Of a DNA stretch of 64,000 nt, positions 1 through 7,183 are shown piece after piece. Positions within the stretch are counted from its first letter, which is position 1; the number at the start of each line of letters is the position of its first letter. A program made the position numbers and the translations under genes. This DNA comes from Betaproteobacteria bacterium. Lineage in GTDB: Bacteria > Bdellovibrionota_B > Oligoflexia > Silvanigrellales > Silvanigrellaceae. The stretch is taken from contig VGHE01000008.1 of NCBI GenBank assembly GCA_016868315.1, forward strand, positions 1-64,000, read 5' to 3'. The notes under the pieces are model-generated. The model had not been told where the DNA came from. It saw only the letters and a list, made by a program, of their open reading frames with translations, and searched no databases.

Positions 1-19
1 AGTGATAAATCCCTCGCGC

Positions 20-296
20 GCGTCTAAGCGGAATTAAGCTCTTTGCGCATCGATTCCTTCCGAAAATTCCACCTCAGTCAGCCTTCACAACCCCACCTTT
101 GCGTCAACCGGAGTCCGTGCTTTTGCTCAATTTTGCCATTTGGCAGGGCAACCCGCCCAAATCTCCCCTCATCCCGAGGTGTGTGGGTCAAAAATGGCAA
201 ACACCCGCCGTCCTCGGCCAGTTTGGATAACTGAGCCAAGCGGGTGGTTTGAGTTTTTTAGGATGCGGAAGTGGCCTTCGTTAGTCGGGCCAGAGC
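20..296 (-). repeat. IS91-like 3'-end relic, copy 1
   Basis: First of three interspersed copies (others begin at 3018 and 5840). All three share the outer boundary GCGTCTAAGC and long identical blocks, such as one containing TTGGCAGGGCAACCCGCCC. Read on the minus strand, the inner end of this copy still encodes the residues WPD followed by a stop at 281-283. These match the last codons of the transposase fragment next to copy 2. I infer that the repeat is the non-coding tail plus last codons of an IS91-like element. The sequence left of position 20 is unrelated to the flanks of the other copies. Confidence 0.75.
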
Positions 297-430
297 ATTG
301 CGTGAAGCTCTAGTTCTATAATGGCGCCGTAAAATTGGACGAGCGATCATTTAAGTTCTTTGGTATAGTACAGGGTCAGAGCGACCCCTGAACAAAGGAC
401 AATGGGATGCAACATAGGAGTTTATGAAGA
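297..430 (+). other. Leader region upstream of the first patatin-like gene
   Basis: This short stretch has no gene. It holds a perfect TATAAT at 317-322 without a convincing -35 box at normal spacing. A second -10-like TATAGT lies at 364-369. A small stem (GGGTC at 373-377 with GACCC at 383-387) follows, then a TAGGAG ribosome-binding site at about 414-419. Promoter assignment is tentative. Confidence 0.35.
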
Positions 431-2281
431 ATGAAATTCGCAAGACTGACCACCGTCATCTTCATGGCCTCAATTTCATTGACCGCCTGCAAGCGCAACA
501 CCGATGCGCAACCCAATGTCCAGAGCAATACCAAGAGCTACGATGTTGTTTTTGCTCAATGTCTCGCACCACAGGGAAACGGCGGAAACTACGCAGCAAC
601 TCTCACATGGGTCGGCGAACAGATTCATGTTCGGATTGCCGAAGCTAAATCGCTCGCGCAAAAAGGAAAGCGCGTGGGCATCTACGTCGGATGCATGCTT
701 GGAGGCAGTTCAGGCAGTGTCACTGCGGCGGTTCTGAGTGCAATTCTTTCAAATAAGAACCTTCTTCCAAGCAAGACTTCGCAGGATATCCTCTCGATTG
801 ACGAAGCAACGCTGATTGCAAATTCAATGCGATACGTCGCATTTTCAGTTGACCTCAATCTCCACGAGCTTGTCCGATTTTTCGGACAAGCATTTTGGAC
901 TCAGGGCAGCAACTTCATCAACCAAAACGCTCTTAAACCCTTGATCTCAAATTTGTTTGGCAATGATACCCCCCATTGGTGGAAGGGTGCCACAGTGGAC
1001 GCGTCCAAAGTGTTGGTCGATTTTGCGGCTACCATTCACCTTGCCTCCACACTCACGCCTCAGCTTGTCAACAAAACCATCTCCTCGGCGATCGCAAATG
1101 CCGAGCTCAAGGCTTATCGGGAGCGGGGAGTCCGATATGTTCACGAACTTCCCGAATTTGAATCGCTCAAAGAGATCGAAGCAACGACAAGTCAAAGCCA
1201 CGAGGAATTAAGTATTGGTTTGCATAAGCAAACACAATTCATCGGTCAGGCGGCAGACCATTTTGTCGCAAAACAGTTTTCGCTCAGCGATTATGCCCGT
1301 CGCCATCTTGTTGATTTGGGCCCCAACGGTGGAAATTACAAACTCAAAAAAACAATCGATGCATCTTTGGCGACAGGCATTTGCACAATAACGATGGCAG
1401 CTCTAGTGAGAAGTAAAGAAGCTCTGCAGAATCAGCCGATGTACCGAAATCTCAATCCGGTTGTCTTCTGCTCTAAACAGACGATCGACCGGATACTTGC
1501 TTCAGCACTCTACCGCAAACATATTGCTGAAGGACATCCCTTTGCCACGCGCTTTATTCTCGCAGCCGTACCAACCATCCGCGGAGGCATCGCACCGAGT
1601 ATCCGCGAGCCCAATCTGATGACCCCTCTTCGCAGCCGTCTTGCAAATGATGAGCTGGAAGTGAGCGAGTTTTACTATCCAACCATGGATAAGGAATTGA
1701 ATGGTTCATTCACGTTCACTCCTATGAATGCGCGGCAGGTTAAAAAGGGAACGAACGAATTTGTGCCGCATTTGGGGGTAGCGGGTGGCTTTCCCGATCG
1801 ACGCATCACAGCGTGGATCGCTTCATATTTTCTAGTCGACGCAGTGACCGGTCATTTGGCTGCAAAATCAGCAGAGGTGCGCACGACCTTGAGTCTCTTG
1901 GGGCGCGCTAATTTAAGAAGCGCTCCTGCTTTTCATAAGAACGCGGTCAAGAACGTCTTCTCTGCGTCCGCCACTGATGGTGATCAGAATCTGGCAGACT
2001 GGATGAACTTTGCAGATTCCTTCTGCGAAACGATGGGTTCACACATCGAAAAAAGACTGAATGGGAAAATTGAAAACGTCACCGTTGATTGGGATGTGAC
2101 AAAGCTTCCAGCTGCTCAAAAACCCGGAGGTGCTTCCAAACTTCTAGTTGTCAGGACCATCAATGCGACCAGAACTCAGACACACTCAAGCGAGAAAAAC
2201 ACGAAACTTGTTTTCGATCCACTGATCAAGACAGAGAGGGGCTCGCGGCAATTCCAGCCAAATCCGTGCAAAGAACAGTAA
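431..2281 (+). CDS. Patatin-like lipoprotein (616 aa)
   Basis: Predicted outer-envelope lipoprotein with a lipobox LTAC and lipidated Cys20. A GGSSGS sequence near residue 95 fits the GxSxG nucleophile elbow of patatin-like phospholipases. It follows a hydrophobic stretch ending in YVGCMLGG. The usual patatin DGG/DGA dyad is not obvious; the segment GVAGGFPDRR around residue 455 is the best candidate, because the paralogue at 25295-27139 has GFGGWLEK at the matching place. The start is ATG with TAGGAG upstream, 11 bases away. A truncated paralogue follows at 2547. A lipid acyl hydrolase role is inferred from fold only; substrate unknown. Confidence 0.65.
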   Translation: MKFARLTTVIFMASISLTACKRNTDAQPNVQSNTKSYDVVFAQCLAPQGNGGNYAATLTWVGEQIHVRIAEAKSLAQKGKRVGIYVGCMLGGSSGSVTAAVLSAILSNKNLLPSKTSQDILSIDEATLIANSMRYVAFSVDLNLHELVRFFGQAFWTQGSNFINQNALKPLISNLFGNDTPHWWKGATVDASKVLVDFAATIHLASTLTPQLVNKTISSAIANAELKAYRERGVRYVHELPEFESLKEIEATTSQSHEELSIGLHKQTQFIGQAADHFVAKQFSLSDYARRHLVDLGPNGGNYKLKKTIDASLATGICTITMAALVRSKEALQNQPMYRNLNPVVFCSKQTIDRILASALYRKHIAEGHPFATRFILAAVPTIRGGIAPSIREPNLMTPLRSRLANDELEVSEFYYPTMDKELNGSFTFTPMNARQVKKGTNEFVPHLGVAGGFPDRRITAWIASYFLVDAVTGHLAAKSAEVRTTLSLLGRANLRSAPAFHKNAVKNVFSASATDGDQNLADWMNFADSFCETMGSHIEKRLNGKIENVTVDWDVTKLPAAQKPGGASKLLVVRTINATRTQTHSSEKNTKLVFDPLIKTERGSRQFQPNPCKEQ

Positions 2282-2546
2282 CCAAGGCTCTGTCGCAGAA
2301 TTGGCCAAGTCAGGCCGAGCTGGAGTGCTCCCTCTACTGGTGACCATGCCCCCTCCCTTTTCCATGGAATGGGGGAGTTTAAACCTCGGACCTGACATAA
2401 TCGCTTGGGAGATAACCCCTGACATTTTCGATTGGTAATTACAGCTCTGCAGTTTTAACTTTAGATTCTGTTCGGCGGGGCCGACACCTGCGTGTTGATG
2501 TCGAAGCCGAAGCGGGAATAACAATTGACTTTGGGACGAGAACGAC
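2282..2546. other. Intergenic region with a 13-bp direct repeat pair
   Basis: No gene is supported between the two patatin-like genes. The sequence carries two near-identical 13-mers, CCTGACATAATCG at 2391-2403 and CCTGACATTTTCG at 2418-2430, 27 bp apart. Short iterated repeats of this kind occur at the ends of some insertion sequences such as the IS21 family, so a relic IS end is possible but unproven. Confidence 0.3.
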
Positions 2547-3035
2547 GTGCTAAAATCCAAGCTCTGTCTGACCGCAATTTCGATCTGCTCAATTACAATC
2601 GGCTGCATAAAGCAAAACCAACTGGAAACTCAAACTTCTGCAACGAGCAACAAGAAAACTGCATGCTTGAGTTTTCACGGCAATGGAGTCTACTTTCCAT
2701 CGCAGATCGGCTCTCTCATTGCATTGCTTGAAAGCAATATCGAACCTGTGTTTGCCATCGGAGGCTCAAGCGGATCAATCATCGCTGCTCTCTCGCGCGC
2801 TCTCGTAGACAACAATTCATTTTCACCTTCGGGCTCATTCCGCCCACAGGATGCGGCTCTTGTGCTGGCCGCCAGCCTTCCTATTATCGAGTCGATACTT
2901 TTTTTGCCGCGGTTCAACACACCCTTGCGTTTTATTGATTCTCTAGATGTTTTGCTGAGCGGGTCAAAACAGGGAGTTTTAGCAACCTCACCCGACAACG
3001 GATTGATCGGCCCCGAGGCGTCTAAGCGGAATTAA
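2547..3035 (+). pseudogene. Patatin-like lipoprotein, truncated by an IS91-like relic
   Basis: The reading frame starts with a lipoprotein signal (lipobox ITIGC, Cys20) and contains a GGSSGS nucleophile elbow at about residues 75-80. It is a close paralogue of the 614-residue protein at 25295-27139: the stretches LIALLES, EPVFA, GGSSG and LFLPRFN are shared in order. Homology stops at 3017, exactly where the repeat beginning GCGTCTAAGC starts. Six codons of repeat sequence are then read before a stop. About 450 residues of the family are missing, so the product is unlikely to be an active enzyme, although the signal and nucleophile remain. Truncation by element insertion is the simplest reading. 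Confidence 0.75.
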
Positions 3036-3284
3036 GCTCTTTGCGCATCGATTCCTTCCGAAAATTCCACCTCAGTCAGCCTTCACAACCCCACCTTTGC
3101 GTCAACCGGAGTCCGTGCTTTTGCTAAATTTTGCCATTTGGCAGGGCAACCCGCCCAAATCTCCACTCATCCCGAGGTGTGTGGGTCAAAAATGGCAAAC
3201 ACCCTCCGTCCTCGGTCAGTTTCGATAGCTGCACCAAGCGGAGGGGTTTTAGATTTTTTTCGGATGCGGAAGAGGCGGACTCTG
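3018..3284 (-). repeat. IS91-like 3'-end relic, copy 2
   Basis: This copy is the most informative. Its outer end (GCGTCTAAGC at 3018) interrupts the patatin-like gene. Its inner end runs directly into a transposase C-terminal coding fragment with its stop at 3285-3287. It is nearly identical to copy 1 over the first 200 bases, including TGTGGGTCAAAAATGGCAAA, and less so to copy 3. Its position just downstream of the transposase stop fits the terminal region of an IS91-like rolling-circle element. Confidence 0.75.
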
Positions 3285-3569
3285 TTAGTCCGGCCAGCCG
3301 TAGTCGACATCTGCTCCCGTCCAATCGCTGCTGCAATCAAGCAATGGACTGGAGCGGGCTGGTGCGATGGGAGGTGCCCTGACGGGTAGACCCAGTGCGC
3401 GCAGAGTGTTTGAAATTGTCGGTTGGTCAAACACGACGCCTACGAGTTTCATGCGTCCGCCGCATTTGTCGCACTTGAGGACGTCGATTTTGAAAGTGCG
3501 TTTGAGAAGCTGAGCCCAGGAGATGCGTTTTCTTTTGCGCGGTTTTTGTTTTTTGTCTGTGGAGGTGAG
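3285..3569 (-). pseudogene. IS91-like transposase, C-terminal fragment
   Basis: Translated on the minus strand, this stretch gives a basic linker (RKRKR), then ISWAQLLKRTFKIDVLKC, then DKCGGRMKLVGVVFDQPTI, a GLPVRAPP segment and the final WPD plus stop. The order WAELLxRxFxIDV, CxxCGGRM, GLPxxxPPxAPAR is typical of the extreme C-terminus of IS91-family (Y2 rolling-circle) transposases, by family knowledge. The catalytic N-terminal part with the tyrosines is absent. The adjoining sequence up to 3624 gives no continuation in a single frame, so the copy is dead. No start codon is available. Confidence 0.7.
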
Positions 3570-3624
3570 CTTAAGTTTGTCACTTGCGTATCACTCGGCC
3601 AAAGAGTTCCTCGGTTTTCGAGGA

Positions 3625-4035
3625 TTATTTTACCTTAACGATGTGCCATACGCCGTTGAATTTATCGCCCGTCGTGTCGCCAGCCTTCTTGTCGTTCACC
3701 CAGTAGTAAAGTGGTTTTCCTTTGTGTGCCCATTGTTTGCTTCCGTCATCACGGGTGATGACTTTGAAGTCGCCTGTTTCTTTTGCATCAGCAGTCGCTG
3801 TCAACGCTGGCCATGCTTGAATGCATCCGTCGTTACAAACACTCTTTCCTGAGTCTGCAGTGTCTTTGTCGAATGTGTAGAGAGTCATTCCCTTTGAGTC
3901 TGCCAAAATGCCTTTTACAAACTTGGCCGGAGCGGCAGCAGTTGCTGCGGTCGTAGTCTGCTTCTTTGACTTGCTGGCATATCCGGTAAGTAAAAAGGCT
4001 GAAACTGCAGATAGAGCCACAGCTTGAAATTTCAT
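3625..4035 (-). CDS. Secreted Yx(FWY)xxD-motif protein (COG4315-like)
   Basis: A 136-residue exported protein. It carries the sequence TLYTFDKD, which matches the conserved Yx(FWY)xxD motif of the COG4315/PF03640 family, followed by CNDGCIQAWPAL and a second motif half ending in YYWVNDKKAGDTTG. These small proteins are periplasmic or surface-attached; their molecular role is not settled. The signal peptide ends LLTGYASK. In relatives this place is usually a lipobox Cys, and here it is Tyr, so lipidation seems lost. The start ATG at 4035 has a perfect AAGGAGG six bases upstream. The next gene on the same strand is a diheme cytochrome, hinting at a redox context. Confidence 0.8.
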   Translation of the reverse strand: MKFQAVALSAVSAFLLTGYASKSKKQTTTAATAAAPAKFVKGILADSKGMTLYTFDKDTADSGKSVCNDGCIQAWPALTATADAKETGDFKVITRDDGSKQWAHKGKPLYYWVNDKKAGDTTGDKFNGVWHIVKVK

Positions 4036-4114
4036 CGGTAACCTCCTTAATTGTGTGAAAAGCCCCTCTAGTATATCAGCCGAATAGGTAACTTAAGCTG
4101 TGATGTGTCAATTT

Positions 4115-5653
4115 TTAGAGTGTTTTCAAAAATGCAATGAGCGATGTCTTCTCATCTAAGTTGAAACTCCCACAAAGTTCCCCGTGCGGACTTCCACCTC
4201 TGAGTCGTTGTCTGTTGATGCAGAACAGGTCATCGAGATTTTCAACTGACCCATCAATCATGAGATCCTGTCTGCTCCAGATGCCGGAAAGTCTTCTGCT
4301 GCGGATGCCGCTGGGTTGCGGTCTGAGTTCAGCCTTCAATTGTTCGCTGAGCGAGTCAACAAGCTTTGCGATTGGAGTCGTCGCGACATAATTTTCGCGG
4401 GGATTTTCAAGTGAGGGATTTGTTCCTACAAGTGCCGAACGGTAGAGTCGGGTGGACTCTCCGGCAGCGCCGTCATGACAAGATTTACAATTTTCAGTAA
4501 AGAGCACTCGTCCTGATTCTGAAATTGCCGACGGTATCGATTCGAGAGTTTTAGGCGCTTTCAATTGTCTCAGGAATGACACAAGTGGATTTACATAGCG
4601 TGGCCTTACAAGTGCCAAGTCTTGATACGCATAAATGAAAGCCGAAGAAATAAATTTCTCAAGCGAGGAGTATTTAGTGGTTTGTCCTACAGGAGCGACT
4701 CGTCCCGCTTGGAATTCAGTCTCATGTCCGCTGATGCCCCACAACTGGGGTATCGACAGGTTTGGGACGTTTTCAACTTGAATCGTGAGCATTGGAGCTC
4801 CGGGGTTAAATACTCCCCTTCGTCCGTTCATCCATGATTGCAAGTCGCGTTCGGGTGGCATGACGACAAACTGCGCGTCGGGCAGTCCCTTCGGGCCGAT
4901 ACCAATCCAGCGCAAAAGGGTTGAATATTTAAAGACGACATTTGACCAGTCGATTCCTCCTTCTCCGTTGCCGATTCTTCGTCGCTCGCTGCGCTCGAGC
5001 TCTTCGTAGAAAACTTTGATATTGCCAGATAGTTTGTCTCGCTCTCTTTTGTGCATTGCGGCAAATAGCGGGTAGTATGAGATTAAATTGAACTCGCTCA
5101 AGTGTAATTTTGTATTCGGAGCGCCAATCGCATAGCGTCCGTCGGGAAGCTTGCCCACATGACAAGCTGCGCAGGTGACATTCACAGATGGCATGCCCGT
5201 GTAGCGTGTTGTAGAGCGCGCGATGCCCAGCGGACGTCCGGATGGGTCCGATGGATTTGCCAGAAATCCAAGATTTGAAAAATTCTGACCGACACGTTCT
5301 GGCCATGAGCGCTCCATGGCATCAAGCAATATCTCTGGAAGCGGCATTTTTCCTGATGTTTCCCAACCGATGAACATCCACTTTCCGCACAACACTTCCA
5401 ATTCATAAAATTTCTCAGCGTCTGTAGAGGCAAGTGGTTTGTCCTCTGCATCCAGAAGCTGCCAATATTGCGGACAAGCGGATTGTATTATTTCGTATTG
5501 TAAAATTTCTTCCAGGGTTGCGCCGGTATCGTGTGTGATTATTGTTTGCAATGCTCTTCGTGATGCCAATGAGCTCGTAGTGTTGTGGCCGCAGGCGGAA
5601 AAAACAAAAGCAGAAATCAACGGGGCGGTTAGTTTGAGCAGTAACTTCAGCAT
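4115..5653 (-). CDS. Diheme cytochrome c lipoprotein (RoxA/peroxidase-like)
   Basis: A 512-residue exported protein with lipobox VFSAC (Cys21). It has two c-type heme motifs, CAACH at residues 161-165 and CKSCH at 389-393, about 225 residues apart. The N-terminal part with WPERVGQNFSNLGF and NVTCAACHVGKLPDG resembles the large diheme cytochromes related to di-heme peroxidases and the RoxA/RoxB rubber oxygenases. That assignment is from recalled family features, not a search. It should act on the periplasmic side of the outer membrane. A histidine pair or peroxidase site cannot be judged by eye. It is upstream of and co-directional with the secreted protein at 3625-4035, with 79 bases between. 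Confidence 0.7.
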   Translation of the reverse strand: MLKLLLKLTAPLISAFVFSACGHNTTSSLASRRALQTIITHDTGATLEEILQYEIIQSACPQYWQLLDAEDKPLASTDAEKFYELEVLCGKWMFIGWETSGKMPLPEILLDAMERSWPERVGQNFSNLGFLANPSDPSGRPLGIARSTTRYTGMPSVNVTCAACHVGKLPDGRYAIGAPNTKLHLSEFNLISYYPLFAAMHKRERDKLSGNIKVFYEELERSERRRIGNGEGGIDWSNVVFKYSTLLRWIGIGPKGLPDAQFVVMPPERDLQSWMNGRRGVFNPGAPMLTIQVENVPNLSIPQLWGISGHETEFQAGRVAPVGQTTKYSSLEKFISSAFIYAYQDLALVRPRYVNPLVSFLRQLKAPKTLESIPSAISESGRVLFTENCKSCHDGAAGESTRLYRSALVGTNPSLENPRENYVATTPIAKLVDSLSEQLKAELRPQPSGIRSRRLSGIWSRQDLMIDGSVENLDDLFCINRQRLRGGSPHGELCGSFNLDEKTSLIAFLKTL

Positions 5654-5839
5654 GGCAACCTCCGGATTCTTGAGGCTGTCGCAATTTGTGATTGGGGTCT
5701 ATCTCCGGTTAGTTCGCGAGTTTGACATGAGCAGTTTGACAGCTTCCAAATCTTGACTTGTCTTCGAATCGCCAGTGCTTGTGGGTTTGGATTTTTGACG
5801 GTTGAGATCGTACCTCTGTTCAAAGAGAACTTTGTTTTG
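5654..5839. other. Intergenic region between cytochrome gene and repeat copy 3
   Basis: No gene or clear regulatory motif is seen here. It should contain the promoter of the minus-strand cytochrome gene. A GGTTGCCATGC sequence just upstream of the cytochrome start gives a weak ribosome-binding site. Confidence 0.4.
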
Positions 5840-6082
5840 GCGTCTAAGCGAAATTAAGCCAATTGCGCCTTGAGTCCTCCTCAAAATTCCTCCTCAGCCA
5901 GCCTTCACAACCCCACCTTTGCGTCTTCCGGTGTCCTCACTTTTCCCTAACTTTTCCATTTGGCAGGGCAACCCGCCCAAATCTCCACCCATCCCGAGGT
6001 ACATGGGTCAAAAATGGCAAACACCCTCCGTCCTCGGCCAGTTTGGATAACTGAGCCAAGCAGGGGTGTTTAGAGTTTTTTA
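5840..6082 (-). repeat. IS91-like 3'-end relic, copy 3
   Basis: The most diverged copy. It shares the outer boundary GCGTCTAAGC at 5840 and the core blocks CAGCCTTCACAACCCCACC and TTGGCAGGGCAACCCGCCC with copies 1 and 2. Homology ends at about 6082 (TTTTTTAG), before the transposase stop codon found in the other copies. The inner end abuts a decayed outer-membrane protein gene. Divergence suggests an older insertion than copies 1 and 2. Confidence 0.7.
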
Positions 6083-6538
6083 GTGAAGAATTCACTTGCG
6101 TGAGCCCCAAACCGGCAGCCAACAGAATCCCATCTTCTCGATTTGAATTCCAAACTGCATTTAAATGAAGATTGGATGCTGTTACCTTGCAGGTAAGTTT
6201 ATATATACTCCAGAGACAAATCATTTGTGTAATAATTACCTCCAATACCACAACCCAGATTTGGATTTGTTTGCATTGAAAATTCACCACCCAATTTGAA
6301 TTTTTGAGTCAGTGAATGAAAATATCCAACTCCAAGCCCTACTCCACCCCAAGCATAAACCAAATCATCAAGGCTCTTCTTTCGGCTTGGCATAGAACTG
6401 CGCATTGGCTCCTCCGATTTTTCTGGCTGGCTCAATTGTCTCGGGCTCTTGGATACTGCATTTGCCATAAGATCCTGAGCATAAAAAAAAAGACACAAAG
6501 GCCAATTGAAGCCTAATGAACCACGCGCATCGAATCAT
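6083..6538 (-). pseudogene. Small outer-membrane barrel protein, frameshifted remnant
   Basis: Three reading-frame pieces on the minus strand form one protein. The first is a signal peptide starting at 6538 (MIRCAWFIRLQLAFVSFF). The second runs from about 6490 to 6199 and includes YAWGGVGLGVGYFHSLTQKF and alternating beta-strand pattern. The third begins near 6205 (YKLTCKVTASNLHLNAVWN) and ends where repeat copy 3 begins. The first frame change falls in a run of nine A (about 6483-6491 on the plus strand). The second falls at a TATATATA tract near 6200. Barrel-like glycine and aromatic alternation supports an outer-membrane protein. Either it is a pseudogene or expression needs tract-length change. 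Confidence 0.5.
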
Positions 6539-6809
6539 ACACATCTCCAAATGAATCCGTTTCTGAACTGCTGCGTATGAAATTTACATGATTCCATTTT
6601 TTTTTTGCAAAAAGTCTGTTCTCTTTCACCTGCGACAGGAGCTCGCGGATGCGTGACACAAACAAAACCAAATCAACACTAGCGCAAGCAAAGCATTCCA
6701 ATTCAAGTATACAAAGACGTTTGAAATCCACGCCTCTCACTGCCATAGCTTAGGGTGACATTGCTTATATCGCTATCCAGTATAACAGTAATGAAAGTAG
6801 GTTTAACTC
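6539..6809. other. Intergenic region upstream of higB remnant
   Basis: No convincing gene. A 77-codon minus-strand reading frame (6513-6746) has no recognisable feature. Close to the right end, TTATA and TATAA arms separated by 11 bases (TCGCTATCCAG, around 6764-6784) form a dyad of the size used as an operator in front of higBA modules. Operator status is inference only. Confidence 0.3.
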
Positions 6810-6869
6810 ATGATCGGCGGTTTTTATGATCAGGAAACCGAGGATGTTTTCCAAAGAGGCAGCTCATGA
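6810..6869 (+). pseudogene. higB: HigB toxin remnant (19 codons)
   Basis: An ATG at 6810 opens a 19-codon frame, MIGGFYDQETEDVFQRGSS, whose stop TGA overlaps the ATG of the antitoxin gene (ATGA). The first residues resemble the start of HigB/RelE-type toxins (typically MIxSFxDKETExLF). Full HigB proteins are near 90 residues, so almost the whole toxin is missing while the translational coupling is kept. An internal deletion that joined the first codons to the last ones is the likely history. It is too short to judge by similarity alone. Confidence 0.5.
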
Positions 6870-7141
6870 GCACAATACACATGCCCAAGGTTCGAAATCC
6901 TTTTCACCTAGGCGAAATTCTCGAAGAGGAATTTCTGAAACCCAAAGGCCTGACCCAGAGTGAACTGGCACGAGCGCTGGGAACCACACACGCCGTTATC
7001 AACGAGATTTGCCGCGGTAAACGCGGAATCAGCGCAGCGATGGCACTCAAGCTCGAAAAATACTTCAAAATGAGTCATGAGTTCTGGTGCAATCTTCAAA
7101 TGACCTGGGATCTCTGGCGGGAGTGGGAGAAACAGAAGTAG
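6866..7141 (+). CDS. higA: HigA-type antitoxin, XRE family
   Basis: A 91-residue protein with the full HigA pattern. HLGEILEEEFLKPKGLTQSE leads into an XRE helix-turn-helix (ELARALGTTHAVINEICRGK, about residues 33-52), then RGISAAMALKLEKYF and the C-terminal EFWCNLQMTWDL. HigA antitoxins bind and neutralise the HigB ribosome-dependent mRNA interferase and repress their own promoter. Here the start overlaps the stop of a 19-codon higB remnant, so the antitoxin is orphaned. It may persist as a repressor or anti-addiction factor against another HigB. It converges on the fic gene, 42 bases away. Confidence 0.9.
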   Translation: MSTIHMPKVRNPFHLGEILEEEFLKPKGLTQSELARALGTTHAVINEICRGKRGISAAMALKLEKYFKMSHEFWCNLQMTWDLWREWEKQK

Positions 7142-7183
7142 AAGGACAGTTGATTGACCTATTTTCGGTCAGTTGAACCTCCT

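Noticed and set aside
20-60. Repeat end GCGTCTAAGC as an integron attC site
   Set aside because: The inverted core sites expected for attC were not found, and the link to transposase C-terminal sequence explains the repeat better.
43-234. Short open frames inside the repeat copies (also at 3131 and 5863)
   Set aside because: They recur because the DNA repeat recurs; frames are not preserved between copies and no ribosome-binding site is present.
2186-2608. A 140-codon minus-strand frame between the two patatin-like genes
   Set aside because: No start signal, no domain, and it overlaps the 3' end of one gene and the signal peptide of the next.
5699-5884. A 61-codon minus-strand frame next to repeat copy 3
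   Set aside because: It starts inside the repeat and has no ribosome-binding site or domain.
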